Origin: Schlegelella_A sp038241255
Lineage (GTDB): Bacteria; Pseudomonadota; Gammaproteobacteria; Burkholderiales; Burkholderiaceae_C
Assembly (NCBI GenBank): GCA_038241255.1
Contig: JBBRFW010000081.1
Location: 1 to 15,668 of the forward strand
Length of the DNA stretch: 15,668 bases
Direction of reading: 5' to 3'
Shown: positions 1 to 6,299 of the stretch, piece after piece
How positions within the stretch are numbered: position 1 is the first letter of the stretch
Layout: every line of letters begins with the position of its first letter
Made by a program: the position numbers and the translations under genes
Notes under the pieces: model-generated
Told to the model about the DNA's origin: nothing
The model's input: only the letters and a program-made list of their open reading frames with translations
The model's database searches: none

Positions 1-171
1 CGCCGACGCGGCTGCCGACAGCGGCGCGGCAGCTGCGGACGGGACCGGCGCGGAAGCGGCCGCAGCCGTCGGCGCGGCGGGAAGCGCCGCATCGGCGGCA
101 TGCGCCGAGGCGCCGAGAAGGAAAAGCGTGGCGCACGTCACGGCGTGCGCAGCACGAATCGGCAAGGTCAT
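1..171 (-). CDS. N-terminal fragment of an exported protein (signal peptide visible)
   Basis: The reading frame is open from an ATG at 169-171 to the window edge (57 codons), so only the N-terminus is seen. It begins MTLPIRAAHAVTCATLFLLG and continues into ASAHA-ADA. This is a classic Sec signal peptide: a basic start, a hydrophobic core at about residues 9-22, and an AHA-type cleavage site near residue 25. After it comes an Ala/Pro/Ser-rich low-complexity stretch with no recognisable domain. The gene starts 44 bp after the stop of the heme lipoprotein at 216-818 and on the same strand, so it probably belongs to the same operon and should be a periplasmic or outer-membrane partner of it. The ribosome binding site is weak (GATGAG just upstream). 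The function cannot be told from this fragment. The low-complexity start alone would not prove a gene; the signal peptide and position make it likely. Confidence 0.55.
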   Translation of the reverse strand, partial: MTLPIRAAHAVTCATLFLLGASAHAADAALPAAPTAAAASAPVPSAAAAPLSAAASA

Positions 172-215
172 CTCATCGCCGCGTTCGTTGCGCGGTCTCA
201 CCGACGCGGCGGCGC

Positions 216-818
216 TCACTGCGTGTTGCACGTGCCGGTCTTCGGATCGGCCGGCGTGAACATGGTGTAGGTCGCGGTGCTGAACTCGTCCTGCCCGAGA
301 GGGGCCGGATGGGTGATCCAGTACTTGATGAGCTTGATGTTGGGATCGCTCTCGCTCGGGAACACCTGGCCGCCGCCGTGGAAGACGCCGAGCACCAGGG
401 GCTTGACGACGAGCCGGCTCTGCTCCGGGTTGCCGACGATCACCATCCCTTGCGCGGAATAGAAATTCTTGTAGATGTCGGTGGCGCGGATGACGTCGGG
501 CGTGTTTGCCGGCACCGAAAGGTCGACCGGCTGCGCAGCAGGGATCAAACGAAGAGCGCCGCCGGTGCCTGTCACCGTGTCGTGACAGCCACCGCCGGCG
601 CAGGTGTTGCTGGTCGCAGCTCCCTGGGCTTGCAGCTTCGCCAGGAAGATCGGGTCAATGCACTTCTGGAAGTACGCGAAGGAGAGGTGCTGGTTGCCCA
701 GCGTGCTTTCGGGATTGCTCACCACGGGCGGGTTGCCGAGTGGATTCGATGAGCCTCCGCAAGCCGCCAGGGTTCCCAGCAACGTGATCGAAAGGAGATT
801 CCTTCGCAGTACGGTCAT
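216..818 (-). CDS. Small lipoprotein with a cytochrome-c-like domain and a CX4CH motif
   Basis: This is a 200-residue predicted lipoprotein. The signal sequence MTVLRRNLLSITLLGTLAAC ends in a lipobox (LAAC), with the lipidated Cys at residue 20. After a short Asn/Pro/Ser linker comes a domain with the pattern FQKCIDPIF, then C-AGGG-CHD (Cys73, Cys78, His79), a GTGGALRL segment and VIVGNPEQSRLVVKPL. This resembles the planctomycete-type and HzsA-associated c-type cytochrome domains, where a heme is attached near PIL/PIF...CH. The two cysteines are four residues apart instead of two, so heme attachment is inferred. I prefer the ATG at 818, which lies 5 nt after the stop of the upstream gene; a TTG at 827 that overlaps that stop is a possible alternative start. 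Tight coupling to the multiheme lipoprotein suggests the two work together, perhaps as an electron-transfer pair or complex at the outer membrane. Confidence 0.8.
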   Translation of the reverse strand: MTVLRRNLLSITLLGTLAACGGSSNPLGNPPVVSNPESTLGNQHLSFAYFQKCIDPIFLAKLQAQGAATSNTCAGGGCHDTVTGTGGALRLIPAAQPVDLSVPANTPDVIRATDIYKNFYSAQGMVIVGNPEQSRLVVKPLVLGVFHGGGQVFPSESDPNIKLIKYWITHPAPLGQDEFSTATYTMFTPADPKTGTCNTQ

Positions 819-823
819 CAGCG

Positions 824-3811
824 TCAACAGCCTGTATTGATCCAGCTGGCAATGGTGTTGTAGTCGGCGCTTCCGATCGGCAGGATGGCGCTGACCTGGG
901 GCGTCGCTCGGGTCGACGGATGCGGCACCGTCGAGGGCTTCTTCAGGAGGTAGTTGGACTTCGCGTCGCAGGCGTTGGAGATCATTGACAACGTCACCCC
1001 GTAGTCGCCCTTCGCATCGCCCGTCAACACGAACCGGTTGTTGCGGAAATTCGTGCCGATCGGCGTTTTGGACATGCTACTTCCGATGGCCTGATGGCAG
1101 GACGCTGCGCACGTCGTGGTGAGGATCGGCAGGACATCCTTCTCGAAACTCGCCATGCTCAGACCCGTGATGGTCCGGACGTTCGCACCCGGATCGAACG
1201 GGTCGTTGTAGTACTTGCCGCCGAGGTCCATGAATTCGGCGAGCACGCGCTTCTCCGCGGCATTGAGCATCTTCGAGTGATCCGGTGCGCTCGCAGGCGG
1301 ATTCGGATGTGCCGCTTGCGCGTCGGCGCTCGACATCAACGTCGTTCCGCTCATGATCTCCATGAGGCGACTCTTTCGGGCCAGGCCGAGGGCTTCGCCT
1401 TCGCTCGCCATGGTGTCGACGAGGGCGGGGCCGCGAACGATCACGAGCACGCCTTCCTCGATGCGTGTCACCGGCAGGCCGGTCGTCGCGTCGATCAGCG
1501 GGTCACCGAGCATCAGTTCCTGATAGGACTCGACGCGGCCGGTGCCCGAGATCGAAGAGGTCAGGTCCAGCTTGACCGAATCGTTGTGGCAGCCGGTGCA
1601 CGTGTTGGCGCCGCGATTGAGCGTCCACAGCGGCGCGATGTGCGTCGGGTAGTTGACCAGGCCGTTAACGGGCGCCGGCGTGACGAGGTCGTCGGCCGGG
1701 ACGGCATTGCCCGTGTACTTGAGCGCGATCGTCGGCCGCGCGGTGACGCCCGGCTTGGTCGTGTCGGCCCAGTAGTCGGTGTACATCATGTCGTTGACGA
1801 GCTTCAGCGCGTTCGCGTCGAGGCGGGTGCGCGTCGAGGCCATCGTCTCGCCCGACAGGTGCGCCACCGCGAGCGCGGTCTTGATCGACGACGGCACGTT
1901 GTTCACGACAGCGCCGGCGTTGATGGCGCCGCCGCGGCGCGGGCTATGGCAGCCGTCGCAGGTGCGACGCTCGCCCGGCCGGACCTGGATCCAGTTGGTG
2001 TGGGTCTGGAACGCCTGGCCCTTGTCGTTGACAACCGCGAGGCCGATCGGCGTGTCGGCGGGAACGGTCAGCTTGAACGAACCGTCCGGCTCGATCGGCG
2101 CGTAGCCGAGGATCTGCTGCATCTCGAACTCGGTCTCGCCGAGCGCTTCGCGCATGCCGGACAGGCCGGCGCCCGGGGCCACGGCGCGAACGGCGCGGAT
2201 GAAGCGCGCCGGCGAGCAGCCGTAGGCCGCATTCGCCGGGTCCTTCATCTTGACCAGGTCGGCGACCTGCGAGCGCGTGTCGGCCGGATCGGTCGGCGCG
2301 GTCATCGCAATCTGCGTCGTGCAACCGGCCGGCGCATCGGCCGCGGTCAGGACGCCGCTGCCCATGCGGCCGAGGCCGTCGGTGTCGTAGACGCTGCGAA
2401 CTTCGAGCAGGCCGAGATTCTGTGCCGCAAGCGTCGCGTCGACGTTGGTCGGCAGGGCCGCGTTCGGCTCGGTGCGAGGCTGGATCGCGACCGGGTGGGT
2501 GTTCATGAAGCCGGGCGGCGGCGCCGCCACGATCAGGAAGGTCTGCTGCTTCGGGTCGAACATGTAGACCGCGTACGACGGCCGCACGTTGTCCTGCAGG
2601 GCGTCCTTCTGCACGTCCTCGACCAGGCGCTCCTGGCCGAGGCGGGCTTTCTCGTCGGCGGTCAGCGTGGCGCACGAGACGACGACGCCGCCGCGGCTCA
2701 CTTCGCAAGGCGTGTACGAGACGAGGACGCGGTCGGTGCCGTCCCAGAGCGGGAAAGGGCTGGTGACGCGGCCGTAGTCGGACAAGCCGCGGCCGAGGCT
2801 CAGCATCTGCGCCGTCGCCTGGTTCTGGCCCTGGCCGGTCACGCCCGGAGTGGCCGGGGTGTTCTGCTCCGAGAAGTTGGCGGCGTCGATGAACATCAGG
2901 CCGCCCCCTTCGTTGGTGCCGGAAAGCGGCATCAGGTCGGAGGTGATGAAGCCCGCATACTTGCCCTTCGGGTCCATGTCGCGCGGGTGCAGGAAGCTGT
3001 TGCCTTCGCTGTGCGCGCCATAGAGGACGAACAGGTCGGTGCCGTCCGGCTTGGCGCGGAAGACCTTGAAGTGGTTGCGGCCGCCGACGTGATCCCAGCG
3101 CGAGAACATGATGTCGCCGTTCTGGCGCACCGTCGGGTTGCGGTCGTGGCTCTGGTTGAACGAGATCTGCGTCACGTTGCCGCCGTCGGCGTCCATCGTG
3201 TGCAGGTTGAAGACGGTCTCGCGCTCGTATTCGTCGAGCGCCTTGTAGCTGTGGCCGTTGAACTGGTTGATGCTCGACTTGGTCTGTCGGTTCGACGTGA
3301 ACACGTAGCCGCGGCCCGCGGGAAGGTAAGTCGGCTCGACGTCGTCGGCGCCGGTGGCGGTGAGGCGTCGGAAGGTGCCGCCGGTCAGCCCGCCGACGGT
3401 CATGTCGTATTCCCAGACGTTCCAGGCGCCGGTGCAGGCCGGCACGCTGCCGATCTTGGACGTGTTGTCCGGCGGACAGCGCATCGAGAAGATGATCTTC
3501 TTGCCGTCGTACGAGACGTCGGGCGACTGCACGTCGCCACGGCCCTGGGTGAACTGCGCCGTCACGTTGTGCTCCTGGGCACTCGCCGACGACTTGTCGC
3601 GGATCATGAGGTCGCCCCCGGGCGCGCTCGGGCCGCCGTTGGTGGGGTTCGCTCTGATCGTGTTGGCACGCTGCGCATAGGCGATAGGCACATCTCCCGC
3701 CACCGTGACGGTGGTCGAGTCGCCGCTGCTGCTGCCGCTACCGCAGCCTGCAAGCGTGCCTGCCAACACTAAAGTGCTGGCCCATAACGATCCGGTCACG
3801 ACCTTGTTCAT
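824..3811 (-). CDS. Hydrazine synthase alpha-subunit-like (HzsA-related) multiheme lipoprotein
   Basis: A 995-residue exported protein. The ATG at 3809-3811 is preceded by AGGAG at 6 nt and gives a lipoprotein signal peptide with lipobox LAGC (Cys23); the frame is open 57 codons further upstream but without signal features. Residues about 85-430 look like a TolB/PD40-type beta-propeller (SPDVSYDGKKIIFS near 96, RNPTVRQNGDIMFSRWD near 224). Residues about 560-625 carry the HzsA middle-domain signature: PDGSFKLTVPAD, then RPGERR leading into heme motif CDGCH (618-622). A second CTGCH lies at 738-742, and a C-terminal cytochrome-like module (FEKDVLPIL) has CAASCH at 901-906, a CX3CH variant. Two to three covalent hemes are expected. 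True hydrazine synthase is an anammox enzyme with beta/gamma partners; none is seen here, so the substrate is unknown. It lies 31 bp downstream of apbE and 5 nt upstream of the small heme lipoprotein. Confidence 0.85.
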   Translation of the reverse strand: MNKVVTGSLWASTLVLAGTLAGCGSGSSSGDSTTVTVAGDVPIAYAQRANTIRANPTNGGPSAPGGDLMIRDKSSASAQEHNVTAQFTQGRGDVQSPDVSYDGKKIIFSMRCPPDNTSKIGSVPACTGAWNVWEYDMTVGGLTGGTFRRLTATGADDVEPTYLPAGRGYVFTSNRQTKSSINQFNGHSYKALDEYERETVFNLHTMDADGGNVTQISFNQSHDRNPTVRQNGDIMFSRWDHVGGRNHFKVFRAKPDGTDLFVLYGAHSEGNSFLHPRDMDPKGKYAGFITSDLMPLSGTNEGGGLMFIDAANFSEQNTPATPGVTGQGQNQATAQMLSLGRGLSDYGRVTSPFPLWDGTDRVLVSYTPCEVSRGGVVVSCATLTADEKARLGQERLVEDVQKDALQDNVRPSYAVYMFDPKQQTFLIVAAPPPGFMNTHPVAIQPRTEPNAALPTNVDATLAAQNLGLLEVRSVYDTDGLGRMGSGVLTAADAPAGCTTQIAMTAPTDPADTRSQVADLVKMKDPANAAYGCSPARFIRAVRAVAPGAGLSGMREALGETEFEMQQILGYAPIEPDGSFKLTVPADTPIGLAVVNDKGQAFQTHTNWIQVRPGERRTCDGCHSPRRGGAINAGAVVNNVPSSIKTALAVAHLSGETMASTRTRLDANALKLVNDMMYTDYWADTTKPGVTARPTIALKYTGNAVPADDLVTPAPVNGLVNYPTHIAPLWTLNRGANTCTGCHNDSVKLDLTSSISGTGRVESYQELMLGDPLIDATTGLPVTRIEEGVLVIVRGPALVDTMASEGEALGLARKSRLMEIMSGTTLMSSADAQAAHPNPPASAPDHSKMLNAAEKRVLAEFMDLGGKYYNDPFDPGANVRTITGLSMASFEKDVLPILTTTCAASCHQAIGSSMSKTPIGTNFRNNRFVLTGDAKGDYGVTLSMISNACDAKSNYLLKKPSTVPHPSTRATPQVSAILPIGSADYNTIASWINTGC

Positions 3812-3842
3812 GAAAATCTCCTGGTGGTCTCGGGGTGCAATG

Positions 3843-4817
3843 TCATTGCGTCGTCGATGCGCTGGATGGGGGCGGGGGTGCCAGTAATCCTGAAGAGAAG
3901 TGAAGCGCGCCGGCGGCATCAACGACAACTGCGTCGACGCCCGACTGTGTCTCGACGAGAGCCAGACCGCGCTCCACGCCAAGCACGAACACGATCTTCG
4001 ATGCCGCCTCGCAGGTCAACCCGTCATCGGCAAGAATCGTCACGCTTTGTATGCCGCGCGGCGATTTGCCGGTCGCGGGATCGATCAGGTGATGGAAGCG
4101 CATGCCCTCGGCATCGAAATAGCGCTCGTAGTCGCCCGAGGTCGAGATCGAGACGTCCTCGAGCGGCAGCATGGCGGCGATCCGGCCCGGCCGGCGCGGG
4201 TCGCGCACGCCGATCGTCCAGGGGCGGCCGCGCCGGTCGCCGATGACGCGGCTGTCGCCGCCTGCGCTCACCATCGCGTGGCCGATGCCCCGCCGACGCA
4301 GGATCGCGGCGGCGTTGTCGACCGCGTGGCCCTTGGCGAAGCCGCCGAGATCGATGCGCATGCCGGGCTTGGCGAAGCGGACCGTGCCGGCCTGGCTGTC
4401 GAGCACCAGGTGACGCCAGCCGACCGCGGCGCGGGCCCGGGCCAGCTCGTCCTCGCTCGGGCGAACCTTGTTGCGGTAGTCGTAGAGCTGGCCGACCGCA
4501 GCGTAGGTGATGTCGAACGCCCCGCCCGAAAGCGCCGAGAACTCGGCGGCGCGGACGATGAGGCGAGCCATCTCGGCGCTGACGGGAACCGGCCCGGCGC
4601 CGGCGTCGCGATTGATCCGCGACAGCTCGGAGTCTTCCTTGTGCGGGCTCATGGTCCGGTCGATCCGGTGCATCTCGTCCATGACCGCGGTGATCGCGGC
4701 CTCGCCAGCAGCGCGCTGGTCGGCCCAGAGCTCGACCGTGATCGCCGTGCCCATGATCGACTCTTCGCGCTTCAGCCACGCCCCCGACGACGCCGGGGAA
4801 CGGAACCGGCTCAGCAC
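3843..4817 (-). CDS. apbE: ApbE-family FAD:protein FMN transferase
   Basis: ApbE proteins attach FMN from FAD covalently to a Thr/Ser of periplasmic flavoproteins. With the GTG start chosen here (4815-4817, AGG five nt upstream) the protein has 324 residues. Family motifs appear in order: IMGTAITVEL near 22, GGAFDITYAAVGQLY near 98, DLGGFAKGHAVD at 156-167, AGGDS at 185-189, ISTSGDYERYF near 224 and HHLIDPATGKSPRG near 243. The usual Mg-coordinating Asp and Thr in the late ADALxTA motif appear here as Glu270 and Lys274 (CEAASK), as far as I can align by eye. The start is uncertain: the frame stays open to a TTG at 4970, but none of the upstream starts yields a signal peptide, unusual for a family that mostly works outside the cytoplasm. 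No FMN-binding target with the D..TGAT-type motif is visible here. The gene precedes the HzsA-like gene by 31 bp, so the two are probably cotranscribed. Confidence 0.85.
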   Translation of the reverse strand: MLSRFRSPASSGAWLKREESIMGTAITVELWADQRAAGEAAITAVMDEMHRIDRTMSPHKEDSELSRINRDAGAGPVPVSAEMARLIVRAAEFSALSGGAFDITYAAVGQLYDYRNKVRPSEDELARARAAVGWRHLVLDSQAGTVRFAKPGMRIDLGGFAKGHAVDNAAAILRRRGIGHAMVSAGGDSRVIGDRRGRPWTIGVRDPRRPGRIAAMLPLEDVSISTSGDYERYFDAEGMRFHHLIDPATGKSPRGIQSVTILADDGLTCEAASKIVFVLGVERGLALVETQSGVDAVVVDAAGALHFSSGLLAPPPPSSASTTQ

Positions 4818-5130
4818 GGGTGCCTCACGTGGACCTGCCTTGGGGGTGGCAAACACAGCTGCTTCGCTTCCATCCGGATGAGTGGCGCCGGCGACGAATG
4901 GATACGAATACCGGCCCCCTCTCCCCACGCAGTTGACGTGCCCGTGCCCGCACGCCGCCTGGTCGGTCAAGAAACGGCACTATTGGCCCGCTGGTCTGCG
5001 GCCGGGCCGGGCGCCGGCCGAGGCAAGCGACGATTTTTCACGCTCGTGCGTGCAGATGCTTCGGATGTTTCCGAAAGCAACAGTGCGGCCGCCGACCGCC
5101 AAGGCCGGATCGCCGCGATCGCCGCGCGCG
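4818..5130. other. Gap between cytochrome b561 and apbE
   Basis: About 310 bp with no convincing gene. The apbE frame stays open through 4970 and may include part of this stretch. An open frame runs past the cytochrome b561 stop down to 4967, but it has no plausible start codon after that stop and its composition looks like a shadow. An imperfect inverted repeat lies at 5058-5078 (GCTTCGGA...CCGAAAGC, one bulge), and a smaller one at 4937-4954 (CGTGC...GCACG). Neither is followed by a T-run on the minus strand, so I do not call a terminator. The gap is long enough to hold a promoter for the apbE-HzsA-like unit, but I find no good -35/-10 pair and no riboswitch consensus. Confidence 0.4.
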
Positions 5131-5703
5131 TCAGCGTGACGTCCTGGACCGAAACCACATGCGGTGAAAGACGTGATCGCGGTCGACCAGCAGGTGCTTC
5201 AGCCCACCGAGCGAGTGCAGGGCGACGAGCACGACCAGCGTCCACAGCAGGATCCCGTGGATGCCGAAGAACTGCTCGGCGAGATCATGGTTTGGCTGCG
5301 CCCACCTGGGCGTTGCCAGGCCGAACCACTTCACCCCCGATTTGGTGAACGAGGCGCCCAGGTAGCCGGTGGTCGGCAGCGCCACCATGAGGACGTAGAG
5401 CAGCCCGTGCGTGATCGACGCCAGGCGCGAGTTCCAGGCCGGGCCCGGTGGCAGAGGCTCGGGCCGGTGCGTCAGGCGCCAGAGCACGCGCACGACGACC
5501 AACGTGGCGATGACCAGGCCGATCGACCGGTGCAGGTCGAAGAAGACCTCGGCGCCAGGCTCGTGCTCGATGAGCATCATTCGCCAGCCGATCGCCGTCG
5601 TCAGCGTAATCAGCAGGGCGAGCAGCCAGTGCAGGACGATCGCCGTTCGGCTGTAGCGCCAGGCGCTGGGCGAAAGGGCGGCGTCGTTGCGGGCAAGGCT
5701 CAT
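5131..5703 (-). CDS. Cytochrome b561 (di-heme b membrane protein)
   Basis: A 190-residue integral membrane protein of the bacterial cytochrome b561 (CybB) family, which holds two b hemes between four transmembrane helices and moves electrons between quinol and periplasmic partners. Four hydrophobic helices lie at about 20-42, 58-76, 96-117 and 146-166. The probable heme ligands are His25 (VLHW), His58 (DLHRSIG), His149 (FGIHG) and His163 (ALHSLG); the spacing of 33 and 14 matches the ligand pairs of E. coli CybB. Length is normal for the family. The ATG at 5701-5703 has AGGAG nine nt upstream. It lies upstream of and on the same strand as apbE and the HzsA-like gene, but a gap of about 310 bp makes cotranscription uncertain. 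It could supply electrons to, or take them from, the exported heme proteins; that link is an inference. Confidence 0.9.
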   Translation of the reverse strand: MSLARNDAALSPSAWRYSRTAIVLHWLLALLITLTTAIGWRMMLIEHEPGAEVFFDLHRSIGLVIATLVVVRVLWRLTHRPEPLPPGPAWNSRLASITHGLLYVLMVALPTTGYLGASFTKSGVKWFGLATPRWAQPNHDLAEQFFGIHGILLWTLVVLVALHSLGGLKHLLVDRDHVFHRMWFRSRTSR

Positions 5704-5800
5704 GGCATTCGGCTCCTGGGTGCGGTGCTCGGCGCGATTGTTCCCGTCGACCTCGGTTTGCGCCGGGCGGCCCGGAGAAGCTCTGGTCAGGGGTGCGGGC

Positions 5801-6217
5801 TTACAGCCCGTCGACGTGCTCGACGATCTTGCGCAGCCGCTCGAGCTCGGCCATGCGTTCGGCCGCGACGCCCTTCAGCGCGTCGAGCTCGGCGTTCTGC
5901 TGCTGCAGGCGCTTCTCGCTCTTGGTGCGGATCGCGTCGGCGCGCCGCACTTCGGCCTTGAGCTCCTCGACGCCCTTCTCCAGCTCGACGTATTCGGCGA
6001 TCTTCGCTTCCAGGCGCGCGATCTCGTCCGACTTGGCGGCGACGGTTCGCGCCAGCTGCGCCTCGCGCCTGCGATTCGAGCGCATCTTCAGGCGCAGCAG
6101 CACGTACATGATCGAGACCGCGACCAGCGTGATCGACATGATCAGCAGCAGGCCCCACAGGATCTGGATGATCGCCTTCGTCTCGACGGCGTAGATGGCG
6201 ATCTCGTTCGGGTTCAA
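5801..6217 (-). CDS. Small membrane-anchored coiled-coil protein, unknown function
   Basis: A 138-residue protein that I do not recognise as a named family. Residues about 16-43 form one strongly hydrophobic transmembrane helix (IIQILWGLLLIMSITLVAVS), followed by a basic RLKMRSNRRRE patch, which would put the C-terminal part in the cytoplasm by the positive-inside rule. Residues about 50-132 are charged and heptad-like (many E/K/R with L, I and A at spacing), predicting a long coiled coil. No ATG is available before the membrane helix. The best start is TTG at 6215-6217, with AGAGA about six nt upstream; an adjacent CTG at 6220 is the alternative. It follows the FMO gene by 82 bp on the same strand. 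It may be a scaffold or anchoring subunit. The amphipathic pattern supports a real gene; the function is unknown. Confidence 0.65.
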   Translation of the reverse strand: MNPNEIAIYAVETKAIIQILWGLLLIMSITLVAVSIMYVLLRLKMRSNRRREAQLARTVAAKSDEIARLEAKIAEYVELEKGVEELKAEVRRADAIRTKSEKRLQQQNAELDALKGVAAERMAELERLRKIVEHVDGL

Positions 6218-6299
6218 CAGCGGTCTCTGGCTTTCCTGTTCGTGATGCCAACCTGATCGCGGTGCGGGCCCGGCGCGCAGCCGTCCGACGACCGGAATG

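Noticed and set aside
1094..3772. An 892-codon open frame on the plus strand opposite the HzsA-like gene
   Set aside because: It is Arg/Val/Ala-rich with no domain pattern and lies fully antisense to a gene with clear motifs and a ribosome binding site; long shadow frames are expected at this GC content.
824..3811. A true hydrazine synthase and anammox metabolism
   Set aside because: Only an alpha-like protein is present, without beta/gamma subunits or other anammox genes, and the rest of the window looks proteobacterial.
4818..4980. A riboswitch (FMN or cobalamin) upstream of apbE
   Set aside because: I compared the minus strand with the FMN and B12-box consensus as I know them and found no matching conserved blocks.
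5041..5078. Hairpins near a TTTTT run as a terminator after cytochrome b561
   Set aside because: On the minus strand the T-run becomes an A-run after the hairpin, and on the plus strand the Ts come before it, so neither direction fits an intrinsic terminator.
4967..5245. A short minus-strand frame spanning the cytochrome b561 end and the gap, considered as a frameshifted N-terminus of ApbE
   Set aside because: After the cytochrome stop it has no ATG, GTG or TTG in a good context, and the Ala/Arg/Ser-rich product does not make a convincing signal peptide.
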